Shown: positions 9,131-16,864 of the stretch, piece after piece
Position numbering within the stretch: position 1 is the first letter of the stretch
Layout of the letters: every line of letters begins with the position of its first letter
Source of the DNA: an uncultured Lachnospiraceae bacterium
Lineage (GTDB): Bacteria > Bacillota > Clostridia > Lachnospirales > Lachnospiraceae
DNA: 41,704 nucleotides
Direction of reading: 5' to 3'
Assembly: GCA_946632055.1 (NCBI GenBank)
Contig: CAMPAR010000009.1
Coordinates: 1-41,704 of the forward strand
Position numbers and translations under genes: made by a program
The notes under the pieces: model-generated
Told to the model about the DNA's origin: nothing
Databases searched by the model: none
The model's input: the letters and a program-made list of their open reading frames with translations, nothing else

Positions 9131-9159
9131 ATCATACCACAGCCATCCTCAAAGATCAA
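9131..9159 (-). promoter_or_regulatory. Sigma-A type promoter for the LuxR-type gene
   Basis: On the minus strand TTGATC (9154-9159) is followed after exactly 17 bases by TATGAT (9131-9136). The -10 lies 32 bases before the start codon at 9098, giving a leader of about 25 bases. Confidence 0.7.
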
Positions 9160-9221
9160 TTCTTCCGGCGGCGCCGTGCGGCAAAATTCGGCGGCCGCAT
9201 CTTGAAAAACCTTCTTTTCTT

Positions 9222-9249
9222 TTGCGAAGATCTGTGTTATATCTAAGAT
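9222..9249 (+). promoter_or_regulatory. Possible promoter for the YhhN-family gene
   Basis: TTGCGA (9222-9227), a 16-base spacer and TAAGAT (9244-9249) lie on the plus strand. The leader that follows contains an 8-bp hairpin (arms 9267-9274 and 9283-9290) without a U-tract. Weak match, offered as a candidate. Confidence 0.35.
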
Positions 9250-9326
9250 AACAGTTTGTATCTTGTCGCCTTCCCGGAAAAAGGAAGGCGCGAAACGCGT
9301 GATGGCAGCCGGAGGGTTCTCTTGTC

Positions 9327-10016
9327 ATGAAAGATTTTCCGTACCCCGTACTCCTCTTTCCCGGGATCCTGTTCCCGGTGATTCTCCTGATATTTGAAAA
9401 AAGGCAGGACATGAAGAAAGCCCTGCTCTTTAAGGCGCTCTCGAGCGCGGTTTTTGTCGCCTTAGGCTTTCTCGCTTCCCGCGGAAGGTACGAAGAGCGC
9501 TTCACGGTCCTCATCCTCATCGGACTCGTCTGCGGCTTCATCGGCGATGTGCTGTTAAGCCTCAGGCATGTCCTGAAGGAACGGATGAGCCTCTTTTTTA
9601 TCGGCGGCGGATTTTTCTTCGTGGGGCATCTCTGTTACCTCGCGGCGCTGACCGGCGAATTCGGCAGGAGCCCCCGCCTGCTTTTTGCTGCCGTTCCGGC
9701 AGCCCTCGCGGCCTCTGCGCTTCTCATCGTCCTTCTCCTTCGCAGAATTCAGGCCGATAAGCGCTTTTCCGTTCTCATGGCATGTTATATGCTCTCCGTC
9801 GTTTCGATGGCCGTAATGGCCGTTTTTCGAGCGATTTCGGCCGGTTTCAGTCTGCCGTCCCTGTTTTTCATGACCGGAGCCGTTTTCTTTGCCGCGAGCG
9901 ACACGATTCTTGTGGAAAATATGTGGAATCCCGAGTGGAGCTATAAGAAGTGCTGCGCGCTCATCGCGCTGTACTACGCGGCGCAGCTTCTCATTGCCAT
10001 GAGCCTCGGTTTGTAA
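9327..10016 (+). CDS. YhhN/TMEM86-family (lysoplasmalogenase-like) membrane protein
   Basis: A 229-residue protein of about eight transmembrane helices. It carries the family's polar positions in the membrane: GDVLL (~75) in the third helix and GAVFFAASDTIL (~190) near the C-terminus, where Asp residues are conserved across YhhN and mammalian TMEM86. Mammalian TMEM86A/B hydrolyse lysoplasmalogens; bacterial members are often annotated by similarity only. An intact enzyme here would act on ether lysophospholipids, but that is family inference. The ATG at 9327 is preceded by GGAGGG about ten bases away. It is divergent from the LuxR-type gene and is followed 42 bases later by a truncated desulfidase-family gene in the same direction. 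Confidence 0.8.
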   Translation: MKDFPYPVLLFPGILFPVILLIFEKRQDMKKALLFKALSSAVFVALGFLASRGRYEERFTVLILIGLVCGFIGDVLLSLRHVLKERMSLFFIGGGFFFVGHLCYLAALTGEFGRSPRLLFAAVPAALAASALLIVLLLRRIQADKRFSVLMACYMLSVVSMAVMAVFRAISAGFSLPSLFFMTGAVFFAASDTILVENMWNPEWSYKKCCALIALYYAAQLLIAMSLGL

Positions 10017-10058
10017 TCAGACATAATAATCATTCAGGCAAAAAGAAAGGACATTCTG

Positions 10059-10118
10059 ATGGACCAGACCGTTTATGACGCTTACCTTGCGATCCTGTAT
10101 TTTGCAAGGTCCACCTGA
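10059..10118 (+). pseudogene. 5' remnant of an L-cysteine desulfidase/UPF0597-family gene
   Basis: After a GAAAGGA ribosome site there is an ATG at 10059 and a 19-codon frame. Its first 13 residues, MDQTVYDAYLAIL, match the N-terminus I know from Clostridia YhaM/UPF0597 (cysteine desulfidase-like) proteins, which normally continue with a KEELVPA.GCTEP segment. Here the frame instead runs into sequence that is the complement of the MGMT-like gene and stops after YFARST. The junction lies near 10097. This looks like the promoter-proximal stump of a gene whose remaining ~400 codons were deleted. Confidence 0.55.
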
Positions 10119-10438
10119 TTGTCCAGAACCTCCACGCCCTCCTTTCGGAGGCGTTTTGCCTGCTCGTCCGTCCCGCCGAAGGCGAAGGCGCCGGAGAGCT
10201 TTCCCGCGGCGTTCACCACCCGGTGGCAGGGGATGTGCTTCGGGTCCGGGTTATGATGCAGGGCGTTTCCGACGGCGCGTGCCATCTTCGGATTTCCGGC
10301 CATCGCCGCCACATCTCCGTAGGTCGCGACCTTTCCCTTCGGAATCCGCTTCACCGCTTCGTAAATCCGGTCGGAGGCCGTCTCCTTCGGTTCTTCCCTG
10401 CGGATTCTCTTCTCCGTGTCAAACAAACTGTCTTTCAT
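10082..10438 (-). CDS. MGMT family protein (alkyltransferase C-terminal domain only)
   Basis: A 118-residue protein consisting of the DNA-binding/alkyl-transfer domain of O6-alkylguanine-DNA alkyltransferase. It has the helix-turn-helix region (ATYGDVAAMAG...ARAVGNALHHNP) and the active-site motif IPCHRVV with the acceptor cysteine present. It is therefore not a PWHR-type alkyltransferase-like protein. The long N-terminal domain of Ada/Ogt is absent, as in the MGMT-like single-domain group. The C-terminus ends VDLAKY-RIAR; the last four residues and the stop are read from the complement of the truncated UPF0597 gene, so a short native tail has probably been replaced at the junction near 10097. 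The ribosome site before 10438 is weak. Activity may survive because the catalytic core is complete. Confidence 0.8.
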   Translation of the reverse strand: MKDSLFDTEKRIRREEPKETASDRIYEAVKRIPKGKVATYGDVAAMAGNPKMARAVGNALHHNPDPKHIPCHRVVNAAGKLSGAFAFGGTDEQAKRLRKEGVEVLDNQVDLAKYRIAR

Positions 10439-10463
10439 CTTACCCGCCCGTATATTTGAAAAC

Positions 10464-10500
10464 AGGCCCCGATTTATCGAAAATCAGGGCCTCTGTCTTT
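10464..10500 (-). terminator. Terminator of the infC-rpmI-rplT operon
   Basis: Arms centred on GGCCCTGATTT and its near-complement (10465-10491) form an 11-bp stem with a short loop. It starts about 20 bases after the rplT stop and is followed on the minus strand by TGTTTTC. A T-rich tract also follows on the plus strand, so it may work in both directions. Confidence 0.75.
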
Positions 10501-10510
10501 TTTATTCTGT

Positions 10511-10864
10511 TTACTGGTTCGCCTTCGCGGTCTCGCAGAGCGCCGCAAAGCCCTCGGCATCATTCACAGCCATATCGGAAAGAACCTTGCGGTTCAGTTC
10601 GATGCCGGCCTGCTTCAGACCGAACATGAAGCGCGAATAGGAAAGTCCGTTCATGCGGGCCGCCGCGTTGATACGCGCGATCCAGAGCTGACGGAACTGA
10701 CGCTTGCGCTCTTTTCTGCCGGCGTAGGCGCTGGTCAGCGCACGCATCACGGCCTGCTTCGCTGCACGGTACTGTTTTGATCTTGCTCCTCTGTATCCCT
10801 TCGCCAGCTTCAGCACGCGGTTGTGCTTTTTCTTGGCGTTCATACCACCTTTAACTCTTGCCAT
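10511..10864 (-). CDS. rplT: 50S ribosomal protein L20
   Basis: A 117-residue protein with the full bL20 sequence: [26 protein letters not shown] at the basic N-terminal extension and the C-terminal globular part ending KANQ. Length is normal for the family (117-119). L20 binds 23S rRNA and is needed for early large-subunit assembly. In Firmicutes it also represses its own operon through the infC leader. It is last in the infC-rpmI-rplT operon, 45 bases after rpmI, with a GGAGGT-type site before the start, and is followed by a terminator. Confidence 0.98.
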   Translation of the reverse strand: MARVKGGMNAKKKHNRVLKLAKGYRGARSKQYRAAKQAVMRALTSAYAGRKERKRQFRQLWIARINAAARMNGLSYSRFMFGLKQAGIELNRKVLSDMAVNDAEGFAALCETAKANQ

Positions 10865-10909
10865 TTTTGATTACCTCCAAATTCTATCAGTCTTTTCTGT
10901 CCGTTTCCT

Positions 10910-11104
10910 TTAGATGTACGGAAGAACCTTCTTCATATTGCGGTTCGCCGGATCAATGATCGTGGACTTCCGAAGATTTCTCTTTCTCTTCGTGGACTTC
11001 TTGGTAAGGATGTGGCTCTTGTACGCCTTCATTCTCTTTAACTGGCCGGATCCGGTCTTTGTGAAGCGCTTCGCAGCAGCGCGTTTGGTCTTTACCTTTG
11101 GCAT
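10910..11104 (-). CDS. rpmI: 50S ribosomal protein L35
   Basis: A 64-residue, very basic protein beginning [20 protein letters not shown], the standard bL35 sequence and length. The AAAGGAGGAAAG tract upstream gives a strong ribosome site. It lies between infC (104 bases upstream) and rplT, the canonical order. It is part of the large ribosomal subunit. Confidence 0.98.
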   Translation of the reverse strand: MPKVKTKRAAAKRFTKTGSGQLKRMKAYKSHILTKKSTKRKRNLRKSTIIDPANRNMKKVLPYI

Positions 11105-11208
11105 GATTCTTTCCTCCTTTTTTTACTCTTCCTGCACCCGCCGTTCGAAATGCTCACGCATTTCTCTTAAAGTCAAAACCGATCTGTCATCGGGTGCGGG
11201 GATCGTGG

Positions 11209-11721
11209 TCACTTCGCCGGCTTCGGGGCCAGCACAATGCTCATGTTTCTGCCTTCCATCTTGGCCGGCTTGTCCACATTCGCGATGTCCTTTAAGGTCT
11301 CCGCGAATTCGTCGAGCACGCCTTTCGTCTGGTTGATATGGGCCATTTCACGGCCGCGGAAACGCAGCGTCACCTTGACGCGGTTTCCCTTTTCCAGGAA
11401 CTTTCTGGCATTGTTGGATTTGGTGTTCAGATCGTTGGTATCGATATTCGGCGAGAAACGGATCTCCTTGACTTCGACGACCTTCTGTTTCTTCTTCGCA
11501 TCCTTCTCGCGGCGCGACTGCTCGTAACGGTACTTGTTATAATCAACGATTCTGCAAACGGGCGGCTTCGCTGTCGGTGCGATCATGATGAGGTCCAGCT
11601 CCTGCTCTTCGGCCTTGCGAAGGGCTTCCTCCGAGGTCATGATGCCGAGCTGCTCACCGGTACTGCTGATAACACGAACTTCGGGAACTCTGATCTGTTC
11701 GTTAATCAATACTTCGCTAAT
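11209..11721 (-). CDS. infC: Translation initiation factor IF-3 with AUU start
   Basis: A 170-residue IF-3: N-domain (ISEVLINEQIR...), linker helix rich in Lys/Arg (YEQSRREKDAKKKQK) and C-domain (KEIRFSPNIDTNDLNTK...). The best start is ATT at 11719-11721: it sits seven bases after a clean AGGAGG and gives the normal family length and N-terminus. An ATG at 11748 and a longer frame from 11856 have no ribosome site and run through the leader terminator. AUU starts are a known feature of infC and let IF-3 repress its own translation by discriminating against non-standard start codons. First gene of infC-rpmI-rplT. Confidence 0.95.
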   Translation of the reverse strand: MSEVLINEQIRVPEVRVISSTGEQLGIMTSEEALRKAEEQELDLIMIAPTAKPPVCRIVDYNKYRYEQSRREKDAKKKQKVVEVKEIRFSPNIDTNDLNTKSNNARKFLEKGNRVKVTLRFRGREMAHINQTKGVLDEFAETLKDIANVDKPAKMEGRNMSIVLAPKPAK

Positions 11722-11940
11722 GGTCTTACCTCCTGAATAAAAATCCATGCGTCTGAACAATAGTCTGTCCGGACCGGCGGAAACGCATAAAAGAAGCGGA
11801 TCCGCACATAAGAGATCCGCTTCCTTCTGAAAAAACATACGCAGTATGTCTGTCATTTAAAATCAGAAACCTTGTCGCAGTCCGTAGCTGGACGCTCGAG
11901 GTGAGAGGAATCTCTTCTTGTCCGTATTTACAACAGTAGA
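11722..11940 (-). ncRNA. infC operon leader with attenuator (L20-leader-like)
   Basis: Between the promoter and the infC ribosome site lies a ~220-base untranslated leader. It contains several short stems and, at 11789-11823, a typical intrinsic terminator: 10-bp arms GAAGCGGATC/GATCCGCTTC (11793-11802, 11814-11823) followed by TTTT on the minus strand. A weaker ACATAC/GTATGT stem followed by six Ts lies at ~11833-11853. Firmicute infC-rpmI-rplT operons are known to be attenuated by L20 binding to such leaders. That this one matches the Rfam L20 leader is inferred from position and layout, not from an alignment. Confidence 0.65.
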
Positions 11941-11969
11941 AATATAACACAACTGTCTTCCGTTGTCAA
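11941..11969 (-). promoter_or_regulatory. Strong sigma-A promoter of the infC operon
   Basis: On the minus strand a perfect -35 TTGACA (11964-11969), a 17-base spacer and a -10 TATATT (11941-11946). This is near consensus, as expected for a ribosomal protein operon, and lies ~220 bases before the infC start, leaving room for the leader. Confidence 0.85.
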
Positions 11970-11999
11970 CCGGTTTTTGAAGAAATTCCAGGATTTCCA

Positions 12000-12554
12000 T
12001 TAATACATCAGATCACCCCAGTCGGCATTTCCGAGGGCTGCGAGGATCGCGACGACAATGACGATGATGAACCAGATGATCGTCATGATGATCGAAACGA
12101 TCAGACCGGCCTTCGCGAGGTTCGCACCGGTTTTTGCCTTGCCGTGAATCTCACCGTATCTTGCCACATAATTCTTCGCCTTGCCTCTGGCAATCGCGGA
12201 AACAATAATGCCGACAATACTGACCAGCCACGGTGCAAAGGCAAACACGAGGCCGACAATGCCGAGGATCAGGATCGGGGTCGAAGCGCCGCCGTCATCC
12301 ACCGCGCCCTGCACGGGCTGGGGAGCCGGTTCCTGATAAATATTGTTGTATACGGGCTCCTGATAAACCGGCTGCTGAACCGGCTCCTGGTATGCCGGCT
12401 GCTGTACCGGCTCCTGATAAGCAGGCTGTACCGGCTCCCGGTAAACAGGGGCTTCCGGCTGCGGAGCCGGAGCCTCGGCCTGCATCGGAGTTCCGCAGGT
12501 CGGACAGAACTTTACACCGTCAGGCACCTGAGTGCCGCATTTGGGACAGAACAT
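12000..12554 (-). CDS. Zinc-ribbon, DUF4190-like small membrane protein
   Basis: A 184-residue protein from the ATG at 12554, which has GGAAAGGAAG upstream; the frame extends to 12647 but without a ribosome site there. It has an N-terminal double-CxxC zinc ribbon (Cys 3, 6, 17, 20), a tandem-repeat linker of a YQEPVQQP-type unit (~38-75), and two hydrophobic regions (~92-122 and ~148-174) joined by a basic loop, as in DUF4190 proteins. The repeats are also visible in the DNA at ~12340-12440, where the copy number could vary between strains. It is alone between two promoters. Function unknown; the ribbon closely resembles that of the protein encoded at 3084-5057. Confidence 0.82.
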   Translation of the reverse strand: MFCPKCGTQVPDGVKFCPTCGTPMQAEAPAPQPEAPVYREPVQPAYQEPVQQPAYQEPVQQPVYQEPVYNNIYQEPAPQPVQGAVDDGGASTPILILGIVGLVFAFAPWLVSIVGIIVSAIARGKAKNYVARYGEIHGKAKTGANLAKAGLIVSIIMTIIWFIIVIVVAILAALGNADWGDLMY

Positions 12555-12662
12555 AGAATACTTCCTTTCCTTTTCGCAGCAATCCTGCGAAAAAATTGAT
12601 ATAGAATAATAAATCACCCGGGCTGCAGGCGGTCTTTCGGCCGGCATTGCAAACCCTTGATT

Positions 12663-12692
12663 ATTCTACTACAAAACCGAAGCCTGTGTCAA
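12663..12692 (-). promoter_or_regulatory. Promoter for the zinc-ribbon membrane protein gene
   Basis: TTGACA (12687-12692), an 18-base spacer and TAGAAT (12663-12668) on the minus strand. The leader of ~100 bases contains a small TCGCAG/CTGCGA hairpin (12574-12590) just before the ribosome site, and the motif ATTCTATATCA (complement of 12597-12607), which also occurs upstream of the M4 protease gene (7574-7584). Confidence 0.72.
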
Positions 12693-12772
12693 GCGGCATT
12701 TACTTCAGGAGCATCAGTCCATCCTTTCCTCCTTCGAAAGATCAGGCCCTTCACGGGATGGTTTACCGATAT

Positions 12773-13744
12773 TTACGAAGTTTCTTCCATGCCGGCAACT
12801 TCCGTCAGGAAGGAGTGGATGCTGGAGTCATAGAGCTCCGGGTCCACGATCCGAAGCTTCGAGTGATAGCCGTGCTCGAACCAGACGAAACGCTTCGGCG
12901 CGGTGCAGGTCTCGGCGAGCTTTACGGTCTTCTCCGGAATCGAGAAGATGTCTTCCCTGCTGTGAATGAACAGGATCGGCTTCTTCAGGTCACGGATTCT
13001 CTTAAAGGGGCCATCCGTGACGACATTGGCGCCGGAAAAGATCCGAAGCAGCATCGCGTGCTCCTGCGGCACGGGGAATTCCGATTTGTGCCCGAGCTCC
13101 TTCATGTGGGTAATGAAGGTGTCGTAGAAGCGCGTATACATGCCGTCCGCCACCATGCATTTCACATAGTCCGGGCATTCGGGCGCCGTGATCGCGAAGA
13201 GCGCGCAGGACGAGCCGATGCAGATTCCGTGCAGGACGATTTCCTCGATGCCGTAGCTGTCATGCAGCATCCGGCACCAGGCGAGCACGTCCCGGTATTC
13301 CTTATAGCCGAGCGAGTTGAAATGTCCGTCCGAGAGTCCGTGCGCCCGGTTGTCATAGGTCAGCACGTTGTAGCCCGCGGCGCGGTAAGGCTCCGCAAAA
13401 TAGCAGCCGTAGAGGCAGGTTTCCATGCGCCCCGGCAGGATCAGAGCGGCCCTTTTATGACCGAAGTCATAGTATTCGCCGTACAGATTCAGCCCCTCAT
13501 TCACGATGTGGACGTCCTTCTTGGCGTCCAGATGCTCCTCTCTCCACACCTGTCCCTGCCGGAACATTTCCATGTAGATCGGCTCGTCCATCGAAGGTCC
13601 GCGGGTCCATTTCTTCTTGCTGAAACGCGTCAGCGTCACGATATAAATACCGTTCGCGATGACGAGCGTCGGCAGCAGAAAGAAGACCACGACAGCCGCA
13701 AGCACCATTAAAACGATAAAAAGCCACAGCGGCATTCCGCCCAT
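12773..13744 (-). CDS. Membrane-anchored alpha/beta hydrolase with Cys nucleophile motif
   Basis: A 323-residue protein with an N-terminal membrane anchor (~5-37) and an alpha/beta hydrolase domain (~70-315). The nucleophile elbow reads HGICIGSS, so residue 175 is Cys where serine hydrolases have Ser (GxCxG, codon TGC). The partner acid (SREDIFSIP) and His (FEHGYHS) are in place, as is ILPGR in the oxyanion region. A Cys elbow occurs in dienelactone hydrolases; otherwise it may mean altered or lost hydrolase activity. The paralogue at 17814-18767 has Ser at the same residue number. It starts 22 bases after the FakA-like gene with GGAGG before the start and appears to be the last gene of the lipid operon. 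No clear terminator follows. Confidence 0.85.
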   Translation of the reverse strand: MGGMPLWLFIVLMVLAAVVVFFLLPTLVIANGIYIVTLTRFSKKKWTRGPSMDEPIYMEMFRQGQVWREEHLDAKKDVHIVNEGLNLYGEYYDFGHKRAALILPGRMETCLYGCYFAEPYRAAGYNVLTYDNRAHGLSDGHFNSLGYKEYRDVLAWCRMLHDSYGIEEIVLHGICIGSSCALFAITAPECPDYVKCMVADGMYTRFYDTFITHMKELGHKSEFPVPQEHAMLLRIFSGANVVTDGPFKRIRDLKKPILFIHSREDIFSIPEKTVKLAETCTAPKRFVWFEHGYHSKLRIVDPELYDSSIHSFLTEVAGMEETS

Positions 13745-13766
13745 AAATTCCTCCGTAACAATAGCA

Positions 13767-15419
13767 TCAGCTGATTCCGAGGAGCCAGGAATAGACCGGC
13801 TGGCCGCCGTCCATAAAGGTGACGTCCGCGAACGGACACAGCTCCGTAATGCGGCTCTCGATCTCGTCCCTCAGATCCCCTTCCACGTCGCATCCGACGA
13901 AGATCATCACGTTTTCCTTCTCGTCGATTCCGTCAATCTGCTGCATGGCCTCCATGATCGCGTCCGGGAAATTCCCGCCGGCCGTCACGACCTCCCCGTT
14001 CAGAAGGCCGATCACTTCGCCCTCCCGGCAGGACACGCCGTTCGCCTGATAATCGCGCGTCGCGCGGGTGACCGCCACCGTCTGCAGTGCGTTCATGCCG
14101 TTCTCCATCGACTGGATCCGGGCCTCGATATCGGAGGAATCCGGCATATCCATGGCGATCGTATAATAGCCCTGTACGGTACTGACCGTCGGAAGCACCG
14201 TCACCGGTACGCCCTCGTAGAGTTTCGTCGCCTGCTCCGCGGCGAGGCGGATGTTCTTATTATTCGGCAGGACGACGATGCGGTCGCAGTCAAGCTTTTT
14301 GAAGGCCTCAAGGAATTCGCGGCTTGAGGTATTCATCGTCGCGCCGCCCTCCAGCACGCAGTCGCAGCCGAGGTCCGTAAAGGTCTTCTTCATCCCGGCG
14401 CCGTTCGTCACGGCGACGATCGAGATCGGCTTGTGCTCTGTTTTCTTCACGACGACCGTGTCGTGTTCGTTGTGCTGGATCTGCATGTTGTCGATCTTCA
14501 TGCTGATGAATTCGCCGTATTCCTGCGCGGCCCGGATGATCCGGTGGGGTTTCAGCGAATGCACGTGCACCTTGACGCGGCTGTCGTTCTGAACGGCGAC
14601 GATTGAATTTCCGAGCGCCGAGAGGTCGTCGATAAACTGGTTCAGCTTGAACTTCTGATTGTACTGCGCCCCCTTCATGAGCTGCAGGAGGAAGGTCAGG
14701 CAGTAGCCATCCTCGAAGACGCTGTTCTCGTTGAAGAGCGATTCGTCGACGTTATCGACCGGCAGCTCCTCTTCGTCATGGGAAAGCGCGGGCGTGTACT
14801 CCAGCTCCTCGCCGTAGAGGTATTTCAGCATGCCCTCGACGATCAGGATATAGCCGAGCGCGCCGCTGTCCACGACGCCGGCTTCCTTTAAGACCGGCAG
14901 AAGCTCCGGCGTGTTCAGGAGGCTTTTACGCATCTCCGCAGCGTACATGCTTAAGAAGTTGTCGATCGAGGTCTGGCGCGTAATCTGCGGGCGGATATTC
15001 TCGACGCCCTCGCGGCTGACGGTCAGGATCGTCCCCTCGACCGGCTTCAGCACGGCCGAATACGCCTCCCGGTAGCCCCGGGTCATCGCGTTCCTCAAGT
15101 CCGCGGTATTGATGGCGCTGCCTCTGGAAAGCGCGAGGAAGATCCCGCGGAACAGCTGCGAAAGGATGACGCCCGAATTGCCGCGCGCCCCGAGCAGCAT
15201 GCCGTCGCTGAGGCCCTTTAAGTACACGCCGATCTTCGGATCGGATTTCGCCGAGCGGATGCCGTGCTCGAGCGTGAGGCGCATATTCGTGCCCGTATCG
15301 CCGTCCGGCACCGGGAATACGTTCAGCTTGTTGACCTCGTCCTCATGCATTTTGAGGTTTGCGTGACCGTTTTTCAGCATCTTTTCAAAATCGGTGCCGT
15401 TAATTCTTCTGATTTTCAT
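13767..15419 (-). CDS. fakA: DAK2-domain fatty acid kinase catalytic subunit (FakA-like)
   Basis: A 550-residue protein of normal FakA length. The N-terminal DAK2 ATPase domain (~1-200) has the Mg-binding signature NVFPVPDGDTGTNM (Asp 39 and 41). A middle domain (~225-310) and a C-terminal EDD/DegV-like domain (~325-550) follow. In Firmicutes FakA phosphorylates fatty acids held by a DegV/FakB protein, yielding acyl-phosphate for PlsY or transfer to ACP. Here a DegV gene lies two genes upstream in the same operon, which is unusual because fakA is often next to an Asp23/YloU gene instead. It could be either the housekeeping kinase or a dedicated paralogue. The ribosome site (AAGAG) is weak. 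58 bases separate it from the upstream transporter gene. Confidence 0.88.
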   Translation of the reverse strand: MKIRRINGTDFEKMLKNGHANLKMHEDEVNKLNVFPVPDGDTGTNMRLTLEHGIRSAKSDPKIGVYLKGLSDGMLLGARGNSGVILSQLFRGIFLALSRGSAINTADLRNAMTRGYREAYSAVLKPVEGTILTVSREGVENIRPQITRQTSIDNFLSMYAAEMRKSLLNTPELLPVLKEAGVVDSGALGYILIVEGMLKYLYGEELEYTPALSHDEEELPVDNVDESLFNENSVFEDGYCLTFLLQLMKGAQYNQKFKLNQFIDDLSALGNSIVAVQNDSRVKVHVHSLKPHRIIRAAQEYGEFISMKIDNMQIQHNEHDTVVVKKTEHKPISIVAVTNGAGMKKTFTDLGCDCVLEGGATMNTSSREFLEAFKKLDCDRIVVLPNNKNIRLAAEQATKLYEGVPVTVLPTVSTVQGYYTIAMDMPDSSDIEARIQSMENGMNALQTVAVTRATRDYQANGVSCREGEVIGLLNGEVVTAGGNFPDAIMEAMQQIDGIDEKENVMIFVGCDVEGDLRDEIESRITELCPFADVTFMDGGQPVYSWLLGIS

Positions 15420-15477
15420 GGAATCTCTTTTACCCTTTAAGATTGAGCGGAGCGCTTTTTTCGCGCCCTCGCCCGGT

Positions 15478-16848
15478 TTACTTCTCCCGGCCCATCTTCA
15501 TGATGGAGCGCGGCAGGAAATAGGTCAGCAGGAAGCCGATAATCATCGCCCCTCCCGCGATCAGTGTCATAAAGAAAATACCGCCGGACTGCTGCTCTTC
15601 CGTACCTTTCAGTGCCGTTAAGACGACGCCCGTGCCGATCGCGGTCGCAACGCCGGAGAACAGTCCCTGCACCGCGAAATACATCGCGGAATTGGAAATG
15701 CCGGTCCGTCTCTCTTCCTCGGCCGCGAGCTCCGCCGGCACCGAATAGGCCACCGAGAAGAGCGAGCCGATCGCGAAGGAGGAAACAAGTCCCGCTGCGA
15801 TCGAGAGAACCGTCTTCAGCGTGCCCGCCGAAAGGAAGGATACGCCGAACATCGAGAACATGCCGAGCGCAAACACGAGAAGCGTGTAGCGGAAGGAGAA
15901 GCCGAAGCCGTACTTCTTCATCAGGTAGTTGTAAATAAGCAGCGTAAAAGGCACCGGCGCGAAGGCGGACATCATCACATAGATCATGCTCATGCCGACA
16001 TAGCTGAAGTACTCATTGATGCCGCCTAAGAAAAGCTGTACGCCGAAGGTCATCATCGAATACACCACCATCCAGATCACAAAGGTCCGGTTCTTTAAGG
16101 TGGCTGTAAGCGATTTCACGAGTCCGACCGCCTGCAGGGGCTCCTCCTCTTCCGTTTCCTCTCCGGATGCCCGGCGCTTTTCGATATCCTCGGGAAGCGT
16201 CGATTTCTCCCGGATCATGAACATCGGAATCAGCATCGTCAGCACCATCGGAAGAACGATGAGCGCGACGAGGCGGATGTTCAGTCCGTTCAGGAGCATC
16301 CGGACCGCAACATAGCCCAGAATGAAATAGATGATATCACAGACCGACTTGACGTTTCCGAGGAAATTCCGGTCCTGCACATTGTCGACAATCTCCGTGA
16401 AGGTCGCGTAGTAGGTGACCATTGTCAGCGTGTAGAAGCTGTAGAAGACACAGAGAAGGACGCCATAGTAGACCGTATTCAGGAAGCTTGCGCCGCTCCG
16501 GTCCGGAATCACCAGAAAGAGCAGGTAGGACGCGATCATCGGCAGGAGGCCCATAAGAAGCGCCGGGCGCCGACGGCCGAAGCGGGTCTTCAGGCGGTCC
16601 GTGAAGGAGGCCATCGGCACATCGATGATGCCGTCGATGATCCTCGCTATCACGATGAATGTCCCCCAGACCGCCGCGATCACGAGGTCATGCCCCGTAT
16701 AGGTCTGGTAGGGAATCGCCGCCTCTCCGAAGCCCCCGACCAGCATAGCGCTGCAGATATAGGAACCCATCATCAGGTTCAGCATATTGACGCCCATGCC
16801 TGAGATGGCGTAGAGGAACATCTGCGGGCGTTTTGTAAGTTTTTTCAT
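15478..16848 (-). CDS. MFS_2/GPH-family transporter
   Basis: A 456-residue, 12-helix transporter. The loop between helices 2 and 3 reads RIIDGIIDVPMASFTDRLKTRFGRRRP, the hallmark of the glycoside-pentoside-hexuronide (MelB-like, MFS_2) family. The C-terminus is PRSIMKMGREK. Most family members are sugar:cation symporters, but the eukaryotic branch MFSD2A moves lysophospholipids. In this operon, between a FakB-like and a FakA-like gene and downstream of acyl-activating and acyl-transferring enzymes, a lipid or acylated substrate is a reasonable guess. The sequence alone does not prove it. It starts 16 bases after the DegV gene, with GAGAGGAAAG before the ATG. Confidence 0.87.
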   Translation of the reverse strand: MKKLTKRPQMFLYAISGMGVNMLNLMMGSYICSAMLVGGFGEAAIPYQTYTGHDLVIAAVWGTFIVIARIIDGIIDVPMASFTDRLKTRFGRRRPALLMGLLPMIASYLLFLVIPDRSGASFLNTVYYGVLLCVFYSFYTLTMVTYYATFTEIVDNVQDRNFLGNVKSVCDIIYFILGYVAVRMLLNGLNIRLVALIVLPMVLTMLIPMFMIREKSTLPEDIEKRRASGEETEEEEPLQAVGLVKSLTATLKNRTFVIWMVVYSMMTFGVQLFLGGINEYFSYVGMSMIYVMMSAFAPVPFTLLIYNYLMKKYGFGFSFRYTLLVFALGMFSMFGVSFLSAGTLKTVLSIAAGLVSSFAIGSLFSVAYSVPAELAAEEERRTGISNSAMYFAVQGLFSGVATAIGTGVVLTALKGTEEQQSGGIFFMTLIAGGAMIIGFLLTYFLPRSIMKMGREK

Positions 16849-16864
16849 GGTCTTTCCTCTCGGC

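Noticed and set aside
11722-11856. Longer N-terminus for IF-3 starting at 11856 or 11748
   Set aside because: It would be translated through the leader terminator, has no ribosome site and does not match IF-3 length.
12340-12440. Possible CRISPR-like short repeats
   Set aside because: The repeats are in frame, imperfect and without spacers. They encode the YQEPVQQP units of the zinc-ribbon membrane protein.
12700-12745. Tiny frames (MD*, MLLK*) after a GGAGGAAAGG tract on the minus strand
   Set aside because: They stop after two to four codons and have no conservation evidence. Possibly a gene remnant, but too little sequence to support a call.
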